Source: Pseudoalteromonas arabiensis (GTDB lineage: Bacteria > Pseudomonadota > Gammaproteobacteria > Enterobacterales > Alteromonadaceae). Taken from it: a stretch of DNA of 64,000 nt. The stretch spans positions 266,463 through 330,462 of the forward strand of contig NZ_LRUF01000026.1 of assembly GCF_001550155.1 (NCBI RefSeq). The letters run 5' to 3'. Within the stretch, counting starts at the first letter, position 1, and every line of letters begins with the position of its first letter. This document shows, one piece after another, positions 49,620-58,626 of this stretch. Position numbers and translations under genes: made by a program. The notes below the pieces were generated by a model. The model was not told where the DNA came from, searched no databases, and was given only the letters and a program-made list of their open reading frames with translations.

Positions 49620-51302
49620 GTGAAAAATTTAGCCACTACTTTTTTGTGCGTCATGTGTTACCTATTGGTTATCTGTATGGCCGCAGTAGGGAGTAAGGCA
49701 TACGCTATGAGTACGCCAGAGGTCACTGTAAAGTCACTTATTGATAAAGATGATAAAGAAAAAACTGATGAAGAAAAAGAAGTGACAAGTGCAGAGGCAG
49801 GGAGCTCACTTACTAGTCAGCAAGCTGATGAGGCTTTATTTTTCGATGAATTCAATCGAATTACTCCGCGAAATACAATGTATGGTTTTTTAACCGCTGC
49901 ACGGGCACGCGACTTTGAATTAGCTAGTCACTACCTCGATTATCGTAACTTACCGCAAGATGCTGCTGCCATTGGTCAGATGAAGCTGGCTGAAAATCTA
50001 TCTTTAATATTAGATAGAACTTTATGGGTTGATATTGATAACCTGAGTAATAAGCCTGACGGCAAAAAAAATGAAGCGGTACCAAGTTATCGCGATCTTG
50101 TCGGTGAAATTTCCACTTCACAAGGGAAAGTGCAAATCTTATTACAGCGTGTTCCAAATAAACAAGGGACGCAAACGATTTGGAAAATTTCCAATGCGAC
50201 AGTGAGCAAAATCCCCCTATTAATCAAAGAGTATGGGTATAACCGCATAGGAGAGTGGCTATATCAGTCTTTACCAAGTTTTGAATTTTTAGGTGTAATG
50301 CTGTGGCAATGGGTCTACTTTGCATGTTCTTTTATTTTCTTTGTACTCGTCGCAATTGTGTTAACACGACTCGTTTCTTTTGTTTTAGTGCACTTAAAGT
50401 TTCCCATACAGCAAGACATTGTTGATTTTATCAATGGACCAATCTGTTTATTAATAGCAGTAATAATGTCGCGTTCGTTAAGTGATGAATCTAATGTAAC
50501 CATTGCTTTTTTGGCCGTAATTCATGGCGCCACGGTTTTGCTTTTAGCATGGACTTGGGTGTTTTTACGTATTGTTGATATTACGAAACATCGCTTGAGC
50601 CAGCGTTTTATTCGCCAAGATAAACCTCATGCTGTTTTCTTGCTTAGGCCTGTGAGTAACGTCATAAAAACCAGTATCGTGATTATTATGTTATTTGTCT
50701 GGTTCGAGAATTTGGGCTTTAACGCGACGACCTTACTTGCTGGTCTGGGTATCGGTGGGCTTGCTATCGCACTTGCTGCACAAAAAACGGTTGAAAATAT
50801 CATTGCAGCAATCACGCTTTATACATCAGCACCTGTACGAATTGGTAATTTGTGTAAGTTTGACAATCACCTCGGAACAATTGAAGAGATAGGCCTGAGG
50901 GCAACACGTATACGCACACTTGATCGCTCGGTAATTTATGTAGCGAATGCTAAGTTTGTGGATATGCAGCTTGAAAATATTTCTGAGCGAGAACGCATTT
51001 CATATCGACCTAAGTTAATGCTCAGCGCAAAAACAGAGCAGCAAAACTTACATGCTTTTATGGCGTCTGTTCGTGCACTACTTAAAGAGCATGAACATAT
51101 TGCCGATGAGCCTTGTCGAGTACGATTTAAAGGTTTTACGCCTTGGGCTTTACAAATCGATGTACTAAGCTACGTAGAGACAGTCGATTTTGCGTTTTAC
51201 ATGGAAATAATTGAAGAGTTAAATATGGCGATGTTAGGTTTGCTGAACGAGCATAATTGTGAATTAGCCAACCCAGAATTTGCTCGTGTAGTAGGTTCGT
51301 AA
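49620..51302 (+). CDS. MscS-family channel with exported N-terminal domain
   Basis: The 560-residue protein starts with a signal peptide (to AVGSKAYAMS), then a charged linker and a periplasmic domain (about 60-195), four or five membrane helices, the pore helix (LLAGLGIGGLAIALAAQKTV) and the MscS beta domain (LCKFDNHLGTIEEIGLRATR). The layout resembles YnaI/MscM-type channels with an added periplasmic domain. It begins with GTG at 49620, eight bases after AAGGA. A role in osmotic protection is inferred. Confidence 0.88.
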   Translation: MKNLATTFLCVMCYLLVICMAAVGSKAYAMSTPEVTVKSLIDKDDKEKTDEEKEVTSAEAGSSLTSQQADEALFFDEFNRITPRNTMYGFLTAARARDFELASHYLDYRNLPQDAAAIGQMKLAENLSLILDRTLWVDIDNLSNKPDGKKNEAVPSYRDLVGEISTSQGKVQILLQRVPNKQGTQTIWKISNATVSKIPLLIKEYGYNRIGEWLYQSLPSFEFLGVMLWQWVYFACSFIFFVLVAIVLTRLVSFVLVHLKFPIQQDIVDFINGPICLLIAVIMSRSLSDESNVTIAFLAVIHGATVLLLAWTWVFLRIVDITKHRLSQRFIRQDKPHAVFLLRPVSNVIKTSIVIIMLFVWFENLGFNATTLLAGLGIGGLAIALAAQKTVENIIAAITLYTSAPVRIGNLCKFDNHLGTIEEIGLRATRIRTLDRSVIYVANAKFVDMQLENISERERISYRPKLMLSAKTEQQNLHAFMASVRALLKEHEHIADEPCRVRFKGFTPWALQIDVLSYVETVDFAFYMEIIEELNMAMLGLLNEHNCELANPEFARVVGS

Positions 51303-51667
51303 TGAAAATTATCGCAAATGAAAGTAGTTCTCAGTTGTATACATTCTCTACACATTGTTGTTATGCAATGAACAGGACATATGTCCGCTAAAGTGTAAAA
51401 TAGTTGCATAATTTCTTCTAAATGCTTTGATGTTGCCGCTAATTGTTGTAAAAAAATTGTATATTTATAATTTTTAATGCAGTAAAAGTGTCATAAAGTG
51501 TTATAATCGTCAGCGTTCGTTCAGCCTCTTTACCTCGTTTTGCACTCTCGATTTAGAGGTCCGCGCAGCTTATTATAAGGCGCGAAAAATTGGCCGAGCC
51601 CGTCAAATGATTTGACGCAACATCATCACCGTTGAATAAGAGTGCATAAAAAAGGTTAAAACCCGAC
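51303..51667. promoter_or_regulatory. Promoter region of the TonB receptor with palindromes
   Basis: The 365 bases before the receptor hold no gene. GGACATATGTCC (51375-51386) is a perfect 12-bp palindrome between TTATGCAA (51361-51368) and TTGCATAA (51404-51411), which form an 8-bp inverted repeat. TATAAT at 51502-51507 is a likely -10. CGTCAAATGATTTGACG (51601-51617) is a perfect 8-1-8 palindrome in the presumed leader, 50 bases before the start codon. Confidence 0.5.
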
Positions 51668-53962
51668 ATGAAAGCAATGAAAAGATCTACGTTAGCAACA
51701 CTTATCAATGCAACGTTGTTCTCTGCCGTAGCAGGTACTTCATTTTCAACTCTTGCTGCAGACGAAGCACCAGCAGCAAAAAACAACCAATTAGAAGTTA
51801 TCCAAATCACTGCTCGTAAGCGTGTGGAAAATGCTCAGGAAGTACCTGTTGCAGTATCTGCGCTGCAAGGTGATAACTTAGATGCTTACAGCTCAGCTGG
51901 TATGGATATTCGCTTTATGAATGCGAAAATCCCAAGTTTATCAATCGAATCTTCGTTTGGTCGTTCATTCCCACGCTTTTATGTTCGTGGTCTAGGTAAC
52001 ACAGACTTTGATTTGAATGCTTCTCAACCTGTTTCTTTAGTGGTTGATGAAGTCGTTCAAGAAAACGCAATCTTAAAAGGTTTCCCTGTATTTGACGTTG
52101 CTCGCGTAGAAGTATTACGCGGCCCACAAGGTACATTATTCGGTCGTAACACGCCGGCTGGCCTTGTTAAATTTGATACAGTTAAACCATCACAAGAATT
52201 TGAAGGCTATGGTTCAGTATCTTACGGTAGCCGTGGCGCAGTTGATTTTGAAGGTGCTGTTGGCGGTGGCCTAACAGACCGTTTATCAACACGTGTTTCT
52301 GTACTTTGGCAAGAAAAAGACGATTACATTGATAATCGCGCACCAGGGTTTGAGCAAGATGACGTATTAGGTGGTTACACTGAAAAAGCGGCTCGTGTTC
52401 AATTCTTATATGAAGGTGATGATTTCACAGGTTTATTCAACTACCACACGCGTGATATGGACGGTAAGCCAATTGCATTCCGTGGTAACGCAATCAAAGC
52501 GGGTACAAACGATTTAGTTGATGGCTTTGAACACGATGTGGTTTTCCACGATGCAGCTTCACGTGCGACACAGCAAGTTGAATCACAAGGCGCAAGCTTA
52601 AAGCTTGAGTGGGACATCAACGATTTAACACTTACGTCAATCTCTGCATGGGAAAGTGCTGAAATCTATTCTCGCGCTGACATCGACGGTGGTTACGGTT
52701 TTTTTAATGCAGACGACCCGACAGCACCTATGGGCCCAGGTTTTATTCCGTTCACTTCTGAAAGTGCTGACGGTATTCCTGATCAAGACCAATACACGCA
52801 AGAACTTCGTTTATCAAGTAACTATGCTGGTGACGTAAATTTCCAAGTCGGTGTATTCTACTTTGACGAAGCGCTAACAATCGAAAACTTCAGCTACGAC
52901 ACATATGGTGCAACACCGGGTGAGTTAAACGGTTATGTTATCCAGCAGCAAGATACCAAGGCATGGGCGGTATTCGGTTCATTAGACTACACAATCACTG
53001 ATGACTTAAAAGTAACAGCGGGTCTTCGTTACTCTGATGACGAGAAAGAGTTCTCAGCAAACCGTACTTTAAGCCCTGCTGGTGGCGGTGCGTTATTCTT
53101 AACAGAAAACCCAAGTGACGATCACGTTAGCTGGGATTTATCTGCTAACTACAAGATCAACGACGAGGTAAACTGGTACGCGCGTGTTGCTAATAGCTTC
53201 CGTGCCCCAAGTATTCAGGGCCGTATCTTATTCGGTGATGAAGTAACTGTTGCAGAGTCTGAAACTGTAACATCTTTTGAAACAGGTATTAAATCAGACG
53301 TACTTGATGGCCGTGGTCGTGTAAATGCGACTGTGTTCTACTACACAATGGATGACCAACAATTAACAGCTGTGGGTGGTGGTGCAAACTTCAACCGTCT
53401 AGTTAATGCTGATAAGACAACTGGTTATGGTTTTGAGTTAGACACTGAGTGGGTATTAACTGATAACCTAAATGCGACGTTTAACTTAAGCTACAACAAC
53501 ACTGAGCTTAAAGATAAAGATTTAGCCGTTGCTGTTTGTGCACAATGTACAGTGACAGATCCAACATTCCAAGTACCGGGCGCATTTGGTCCTGAAGACC
53601 GTGCTATCTTAGATGGTAACAGCCTACCGCACGCACCTGAGTGGATCTCTAACGTCACATTACGTTATAGCCGTGAAGTTGCTGACGGTGAATTCTTCAC
53701 TTACGCTGACGTGTCTTACCGTAGCGAAATCAACTACTTCTTATACGAGTCAGTTGAGTTTGAAGGCAAGCCATTAACAGAAGTGGGTTTACGTGCAGGT
53801 TATGCTTGGGCTGAAGGCGACAACGAATATGAAGTATCAGCATTCGTTCGTAACATGTTCGACGAGCAACAATCAATCGGTGCTATCGACTTCAATAACA
53901 ACACAGCAATGGTGAACGAAGAGCGTTACATCGGTGCTGAGTTCAAAGTAAGCTTCTTCTAA
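51668..53962 (+). CDS. TonB-dependent receptor, probably highly expressed
   Basis: The 764-residue outer-membrane receptor has a signal peptide (to FSTLAADEAP), a TonB-box-like segment (QLEVIQITARKR), a plug with PRFYVRGLGNTDFDLN, RVEVLRGPQGTLFGRNTPAG and KFDTVKPSQEFEGYGS, and a barrel ending KVSFF. The start pattern (RVENAQEVPVAVSALQGDNL) is common to receptors of sphingomonads and alteromonads for plant or algal compounds; the substrate is unknown. The gene uses mostly CGT, GGT and AAC codons, unlike its neighbours, which suggests high expression. Confidence 0.9.
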   Translation: MKAMKRSTLATLINATLFSAVAGTSFSTLAADEAPAAKNNQLEVIQITARKRVENAQEVPVAVSALQGDNLDAYSSAGMDIRFMNAKIPSLSIESSFGRSFPRFYVRGLGNTDFDLNASQPVSLVVDEVVQENAILKGFPVFDVARVEVLRGPQGTLFGRNTPAGLVKFDTVKPSQEFEGYGSVSYGSRGAVDFEGAVGGGLTDRLSTRVSVLWQEKDDYIDNRAPGFEQDDVLGGYTEKAARVQFLYEGDDFTGLFNYHTRDMDGKPIAFRGNAIKAGTNDLVDGFEHDVVFHDAASRATQQVESQGASLKLEWDINDLTLTSISAWESAEIYSRADIDGGYGFFNADDPTAPMGPGFIPFTSESADGIPDQDQYTQELRLSSNYAGDVNFQVGVFYFDEALTIENFSYDTYGATPGELNGYVIQQQDTKAWAVFGSLDYTITDDLKVTAGLRYSDDEKEFSANRTLSPAGGGALFLTENPSDDHVSWDLSANYKINDEVNWYARVANSFRAPSIQGRILFGDEVTVAESETVTSFETGIKSDVLDGRGRVNATVFYYTMDDQQLTAVGGGANFNRLVNADKTTGYGFELDTEWVLTDNLNATFNLSYNNTELKDKDLAVAVCAQCTVTDPTFQVPGAFGPEDRAILDGNSLPHAPEWISNVTLRYSREVADGEFFTYADVSYRSEINYFLYESVEFEGKPLTEVGLRAGYAWAEGDNEYEVSAFVRNMFDEQQSIGAIDFNNNTAMVNEERYIGAEFKVSFF

Positions 53963-53983
53963 GCTGAAATAATAAGTCCTATT

Positions 53984-54007
53984 AAAACCCGCTGTATAGC
54001 GGGTTTT
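53984..54007 (+). terminator. Terminator of the TonB receptor gene
   Basis: AAAACCCGCT (53984-53993) and AGCGGGTTTT (53998-54007) form a 10-bp perfect stem with a GTAT loop, followed by TTCG after a T-run of six. It lies 21 bases past the stop. Confidence 0.9.
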
Positions 54008-54072
54008 TTCGTTTATAATCGCGTTGGTAACTGCTAAAGTGGCAGGATTAATTTAAGAGAAAGAGAATAGCT

Positions 54073-54372
54073 ATGGCTGGATTTTGGAACTACCGTGTGA
54101 TTTTTTGTGAAGCAACAAAAGATGAAGCGGCACAATATCAAATTCATGAAGTTGAATATAACTTAAATGGTAAAGTGACTAACTGGTCAGAAACTGGAGC
54201 AGCGCCTTTTGGCAATACAGTTGAAGAGCTAGAAGCTGACGCTGATCGTTTAAAAACGGCGTTTTCTAAGCCAGTTTTAAAAGTGGTTAGAAAGCAACGT
54301 GGCTACGAGCTAGTTGATGTCGAAACAGGCGAAGACGCCTTTGCGGAGCCACCTGCGGGCTTAACTGAATAA
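54073..54372 (+). CDS. Small conserved-looking protein, unknown function
   Basis: The 99-residue cytosolic protein starts MAGFWNYRVIFCEATKDEAA and continues YQIHEVEYNLNGKVTNWSET, then has a helical region (NTVEELEADADRLKTAFSKP) and ends in an acidic tail. The Tyr/Trp pattern at the start resembles small proteins of phage and cyanobacterial origin that have no known function. It has a terminator just after the stop, so it is a monocistronic unit. I do not recognise the family with certainty. Confidence 0.65.
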   Translation: MAGFWNYRVIFCEATKDEAAQYQIHEVEYNLNGKVTNWSETGAAPFGNTVEELEADADRLKTAFSKPVLKVVRKQRGYELVDVETGEDAFAEPPAGLTE

Positions 54373-54388
54373 TCACGCTGAATTAATT

Positions 54389-54409
54389 AAAGGTGCCAAT
54401 GGCACCTTT
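54389..54409 (+). terminator. Terminator after the 99-residue protein gene
   Basis: AAAGGTGCC (54389-54397) and GGCACCTTT (54401-54409) form a 9-bp perfect stem with an AAT loop, followed by TTAC. It lies 17 bases past the stop. Confidence 0.85.
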
Positions 54410-54434
54410 TTACTTTAACTTTGAAGGAATGAGG

Positions 54435-55091
54435 ATGACTTTAAAAGCAGTATTATTTGATATGGATGGCACGCTGGTTGATTCTGAAAGTGTGCATTTT
54501 AATATTTGGAATGATTTACTCGCGCCTTTTGGCGTGCAATATGATGAGGCTACATTTTGCCAACGCTTTTCAGGCAGACCGACCCTTGAAGCCGCAAAAG
54601 AAGTGGTTGAAAAATATCAGCTTACGATTAGCCCTGAACAATTAACAAATGATAAGTATGCTGCATTTGGTCGCTTCGTAAGCTCGAATTTGCCAGCGTT
54701 TATGCCTTACGCAAAAGAAGTATTAGAAGAAATTAAAGCGAGCGGTTTAAAAATGGCGTTAGTAACAGGCAGTGCTAAAGATGAAGCTTATCCTATTTTA
54801 AAAGGCTATGGCATTTTTGATTGGTTTGATTGTGTAGTCACGAAAGATGATGTGATAAATCCCAAGCCTGCAGGCGATCCATATCAACTCGCTCTTGATA
54901 CCTTACAGATTAAGGCAGATGAAGCAATTGCAGTTGAAGATACATTCACAGGTGTAAGCGCTGCAAGTAACGCAAACGTGCCTGTGTTTGCTGTACCAAA
55001 CCACTTCACATTAGAGCATGATTTTAGTAAAGCGGCAGGAAAGTTCGAGAATCTAAAAGATCTTCTAAAATGGGTACAAAATAAGCTATAG
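54435..55091 (+). CDS. HAD-superfamily phosphatase (beta-phosphoglucomutase-like)
   Basis: The 218-residue protein has HAD motifs in order: I LFDMDGTLVDSE (nucleophile and acid Asp), II MALVTGSAKDEA (Ser/Thr position), III VINPKPAGDPYQLALD (Lys) and IV AVEDTFTGVSAA (Glu-Asp). A helical cap lies between motifs I and II. A sugar phosphate or similar substrate is likely; YqaB/GPH-type enzymes are closest. The ATG at 54435 follows GAAGGA; 14 extra in-frame residues upstream would run into the terminator. Confidence 0.9.
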   Translation: MTLKAVLFDMDGTLVDSESVHFNIWNDLLAPFGVQYDEATFCQRFSGRPTLEAAKEVVEKYQLTISPEQLTNDKYAAFGRFVSSNLPAFMPYAKEVLEEIKASGLKMALVTGSAKDEAYPILKGYGIFDWFDCVVTKDDVINPKPAGDPYQLALDTLQIKADEAIAVEDTFTGVSAASNANVPVFAVPNHFTLEHDFSKAAGKFENLKDLLKWVQNKL

Positions 55092-55123
55092 TTTAGAAAA
55101 TGATTCTTTGCAGGGATGCATTT

Positions 55124-55966
55124 ATGAGCTTTCTATTTCGCAGACTCGTTACTTTACTGTGCTGTAGCCTATTTACAGCAATCGCTGTGGCAACACCAAA
55201 AGTTCAACTCGCTAAAGTATATGACGCTGATAGTGTTGTTGTCAGTGATTACCTCGTGAGTGAAAAGTACGATGGTGTACGTGCAATCTGGACTGGCACT
55301 CAATTCCTAACCCGCGCAGGAAATACGATTAATGCGCCTGCTTGGTTTACAGCTCCTTTACCTAAGGTTTGGCTAGATGGCGAACTTTGGAGCAAACGGC
55401 AAGACTTCGCTAACCTGAGTGGCATTATTCGAACACAGCTTCCCATTGATAATGACTGGCAGAATGTAAGTTATATGGTCTTTGATATGCCAGACTCTAG
55501 CCTCCCTTTTAGCGAGCGTTATAAAAATTATCTAGGGTTGGTAGCGCAGTTAAACGTTAAGCACATAATCGCAGTAGAACAAAAACACTTTGAAAATAAT
55601 CATCAACTTAGTATGTACATGGATGATTTAATAGCAAAGGGTGCTGAAGGAGTGATGCTACATTTAGCGTCTGCGGTGCATCGCTCTGGGCGCAGTGACG
55701 CTTTATTAAAGCTTAAACCCTATCTTGATGCCGAGGCGATTGTTATTGCGCATTTGCCAGGAAAAGGTAAGTATAAGAATATGTTAGGTGCACTTAAGGT
55801 ACGTAGCGCTGAAGGAGTAGAGTTTAAAATTGGCTCGGGGTTTTCAGACCATCAGCGGCAATTTCCTCCGGCAATAGGCAGTACCGTTACCTACAAATAC
55901 CATGGTTTTACCAAACATGGACTACCACGTTTCGCCAGCTTTTTACGTGAGCGAAGTGCCTTATAA
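55124..55966 (+). CDS. Periplasmic ATP-dependent DNA ligase (LigE-type)
   Basis: The 280-residue protein has a signal peptide (MSFLFRRLVTLLCCSLFTAI, then AVATPKVQLA) and a minimal two-domain ligase: the adenylation domain with motif I VSEKYDGVRAIW (lysine that becomes adenylated), WLDGELWSKRQDF, KGAEGVMLHL and LKLKPYLDAEAIV, then an OB domain. Such exported ligases occur in gammaproteobacteria and are thought to seal incoming DNA in the periplasm, for example during competence. The ATG at 55124 has an AGGGA site. Confidence 0.9.
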   Translation: MSFLFRRLVTLLCCSLFTAIAVATPKVQLAKVYDADSVVVSDYLVSEKYDGVRAIWTGTQFLTRAGNTINAPAWFTAPLPKVWLDGELWSKRQDFANLSGIIRTQLPIDNDWQNVSYMVFDMPDSSLPFSERYKNYLGLVAQLNVKHIIAVEQKHFENNHQLSMYMDDLIAKGAEGVMLHLASAVHRSGRSDALLKLKPYLDAEAIVIAHLPGKGKYKNMLGALKVRSAEGVEFKIGSGFSDHQRQFPPAIGSTVTYKYHGFTKHGLPRFASFLRERSAL

Positions 55967-56037
55967 GTTTAAACATTCAAAAACAGCTGTAATTATGGTA
56001 AATTTCGCGGCCTTTTTATTGATGTATAGGTAAGACG

Positions 56038-57405
56038 ATGTTTGCAGGCTTTGATTATGGTAGCTCTAATTGCGCAATCGGTGTAATGAATAATGAGCAA
56101 CAAGTCTCTTTAGTGCCACTTGAGCAAGGCAAACACTATTTACCTTCAACACTTTATACTCATCACAGCGCGTTGGTTGTTGATTTTGTAGCAAAGCACT
56201 TAGCTGGGAGCCAATTTGAGCACGACTTTAGAACTCAGCGTCAAGCGCTCCTTAATACTTTACCTCGCGTTAAATCCGACTTAGATATCCAAGCAGGCGA
56301 TGAGACCTTATTTATTGGTCGTGAAGCCATTAGTGAATATGTGCAGTTTCCTGAGGAAGGTTATTTTGTTAAATCACCTAAGTCATTTTTTGGCGCGGTT
56401 GGCTTGAAACAAGGACAAATTAACTTTTTTGAAGACATTGCAACGGCGATGATTTTAAAAATTAAACAGCGCGCCGAGCAATCACTGCAAGAGTCATTAA
56501 CAGAAACGGTCATTGGACGACCGGTAAACTTTCAATCAGTCGGTGGTGAAGAATCTAATCAACAAGCACTAGGAATTTTGGAGCGAGCAGCAAAGCGTGC
56601 TGGATTCAAAGAGGTGTCGTTTTTATATGAGCCGCTAGCGGCAGGGATTGATTATGAAACTTCATTGCAGGAAGACCAAAAAGTATTGGTTGTAGATATT
56701 GGCGGGGGTACCAGCGATTGTTCATTTGTACAAATGGGGCCGAGCTTTCGACAAAGTGAGTGTCGTGATAACGACTTTTTAGCTCACAGCGGGAAACGTG
56801 TTGGCGGTAATGACTTAGATATCGCGCTGAGCTTTCACGGTTTAATGCCGTTGCTTGGTTTAGGCACTGAGTTTAAATCGGGTCTTCCACTGCCTAATCA
56901 GCCGTTTTGGCAAGCCTGTAAAATCAATGATGTTAATCTACAAAGCTTGTTTTACAGTGATGCACACCATCGAGACCTTGTTACACAACTACGTGAAGTG
57001 CAACAGCCTGAGTTATTTAAGCGCTTAATTCATTTGCAACAAAATAAGCAAGGCCACCAATTAGTACAGCAGGGTGAGGCGGCAAAAATTGCACTCTCGT
57101 CAAGCAACGAATTTACCACTGATTTAGGGTTTTTAGACCCAGAGTTAAGTCAGTGCTTGACGTTAAATGATCTATCTTTAGCGGTAGATGACTCTATAAG
57201 CCAGATAGTAACGCTAGCTAAACAAGCCATAGCGGATGCTGGTACAACACCTGACGTTATTTATTTAACTGGAGGCAGTGCTCAGTCGCCATTGATTAAA
57301 GCGGCGTTAAAAGCTCACTTAGGTGGAATTAAGATGCTCAATGGGGATCACTTTGGCAGTGTCACTGCTGGCTTGACTAAATGGGCACATAAGCTATATC
57401 GCTAA
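56038..57405 (+). CDS. yegD: Hsp70-family chaperone-like ATPase YegD
   Basis: The 455-residue protein has the actin/Hsp70 ATPase fold: phosphate 1 motif FAGFDYGSSNCAIGV, phosphate 2 motif VLVVDIGGGTSDCSFVQ, and the adenosine motif VIYLTGGSAQSPLIK. It lacks the Hsp70 peptide-binding domain, as YegD does, so chaperone activity is uncertain. The ribosome-binding site is AGGTAAGACG before the ATG. Confidence 0.93.
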   Translation: MFAGFDYGSSNCAIGVMNNEQQVSLVPLEQGKHYLPSTLYTHHSALVVDFVAKHLAGSQFEHDFRTQRQALLNTLPRVKSDLDIQAGDETLFIGREAISEYVQFPEEGYFVKSPKSFFGAVGLKQGQINFFEDIATAMILKIKQRAEQSLQESLTETVIGRPVNFQSVGGEESNQQALGILERAAKRAGFKEVSFLYEPLAAGIDYETSLQEDQKVLVVDIGGGTSDCSFVQMGPSFRQSECRDNDFLAHSGKRVGGNDLDIALSFHGLMPLLGLGTEFKSGLPLPNQPFWQACKINDVNLQSLFYSDAHHRDLVTQLREVQQPELFKRLIHLQQNKQGHQLVQQGEAAKIALSSSNEFTTDLGFLDPELSQCLTLNDLSLAVDDSISQIVTLAKQAIADAGTTPDVIYLTGGSAQSPLIKAALKAHLGGIKMLNGDHFGSVTAGLTKWAHKLYR

Positions 57406-57424
57406 ATGTGCTCATTTATAAAGA

Positions 57425-57889
57425 CTACAACGTAACTTGGCGTGTTGCTAAGTATTTCTCGTAATCAGGTAGCGTGCGATTAAGCTCGCTCTCCATCATG
57501 GGTGAGCTTAAAAGCATATCGGCACTGACCTCATTACAGGCGACAGGAATATTCCACACAGCGGCTAAACGTAGGAGTGCTTTTACATCTGGATCATGCG
57601 GCTGTGATGCGAGTGGATCCCAGAAAAAGACCAACATATGCACTTCATGCTCAGCAATTTTAGCACCTAACTGCTGATCGCCACCCATTGGACCACTTAA
57701 TAATTTAATGACTTCAAGCCCTGTTGTGCGCTCGATTAAATGGCCTGTTGTACCTGTACCATACAGTGTGTGCTTGCTTAAAATACCTTGATGCTTTTCA
57801 CACCACGCTTGCAGTGCCGCTTTTTTACCATCGTGGGCAACAAGGGCGATATTTTTCTTGGCAGGTAAGGCTTGTTGTTTTTGTTCCAT
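57425..57889 (-). CDS. mgsA: Methylglyoxal synthase
   Basis: The 154-residue enzyme converts dihydroxyacetone phosphate to methylglyoxal and phosphate. It matches MgsA over its whole length: IALVAHDGKKAALQAWCEKH, the block LYGTGTTGHLIERTTGL, LSGPMGGDQQLGAKI (phosphate binding with catalytic Asp), FFWDPLASQPHDPDVKALLR (catalytic Asp and His). It is transcribed after the LysE-type gene with an eight-base gap, so they form an operon. Confidence 0.95.
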   Translation of the reverse strand: MEQKQQALPAKKNIALVAHDGKKAALQAWCEKHQGILSKHTLYGTGTTGHLIERTTGLEVIKLLSGPMGGDQQLGAKIAEHEVHMLVFFWDPLASQPHDPDVKALLRLAAVWNIPVACNEVSADMLLSSPMMESELNRTLPDYEKYLATRQVTL

Positions 57890-57897
57890 AAGTGCTC

Positions 57898-58536
57898 TTA
57901 AATTAGTAGGTTAATTGCTAAGGCTATAAAGACCAGCCCGGTGATCCTATCAATCCAAATTTGGGTTTGTGGATGCTCACGAAAGTAACTGGCAATTTTA
58001 TCGCCGAAATAAATATACGTGCAGTCGATTGGAAAAGCAAAAAGTGGGTAGAGTAGGCCAAAAAATGCGAGTTGAAATGTCGTTGATGATAAACTCGGAT
58101 CGACGAATTGTGGAATAAAGGCAATGAAAAACAAAGCTACTTTAGGGTTGAGTACTTCGGTCATCATGGCTTGAAACATCACATTTTGCTTTTTACTGGT
58201 ACTGACATGAGGTTTTTCGTCGCAATGTGGTTCAGGCTGATTAAAAGTACTTTTTAAGGTCATTAACCCTAAATAGCAAAGGTATGCAGCACCTAAGTAT
58301 TGTACTGTGGTATAAGCGACTGCAGATGCCTTTAATATGGCTGTTAACCCAATGACGGCAAAAAAGGTGTGCACAACGCCGCCAAGTGCAAATCCGAATG
58401 CGCTTTGCAGGCCCGCTGCTCTACCATTGGCAAAGGTTTGTGCCATTAAAAATGCGTTAGAAGGCCCAGGAGCTACGGCAATCAAAAAACTGGCGCCGAG
58501 AAACGAGAGCAAAAATTCGGGATTAATCATTGGCAT
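57898..58536 (-). CDS. LysE/RhtB-family exporter
   Basis: The protein has six predicted helices and the opening motif SFLGASFLIAVAPGPSNAFL typical of LysE/RhtB exporters of amino acids or small metabolites. FMAMMTEVLNPKVALFFIAF-like sequence (residue range 140-160, with NPK) is also characteristic. The start at 58536 is chosen; the ATGs at 58599/58596 lie in the loop of the terminator of the upstream protease gene. It precedes mgsA by eight bases. Confidence 0.85.
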   Translation of the reverse strand: MPMINPEFLLSFLGASFLIAVAPGPSNAFLMAQTFANGRAAGLQSAFGFALGGVVHTFFAVIGLTAILKASAVAYTTVQYLGAAYLCYLGLMTLKSTFNQPEPHCDEKPHVSTSKKQNVMFQAMMTEVLNPKVALFFIAFIPQFVDPSLSSTTFQLAFFGLLYPLFAFPIDCTYIYFGDKIASYFREHPQTQIWIDRITGLVFIALAINLLI

Positions 58537-58586
58537 AAGATAAAAAAGATGGATAGCTGATTCTAACAAGCTTACAGAAAAAGAAA

Positions 58587-58608
58587 AAGCGGGCATCATG
58601 GCCCGCTT
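58587..58608 (-). terminator. Terminator of the S8 protease gene
   Basis: AAGCGGGC (58587-58594) and GCCCGCTT (58601-58608) form an 8-bp perfect stem with a six-base loop; TTTCTTTTTCTG follows on the minus strand. It lies 18 bases past the protease stop. Confidence 0.85.
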
Positions 58609-58626
58609 ATCTCGTAGGGTAGGAAA

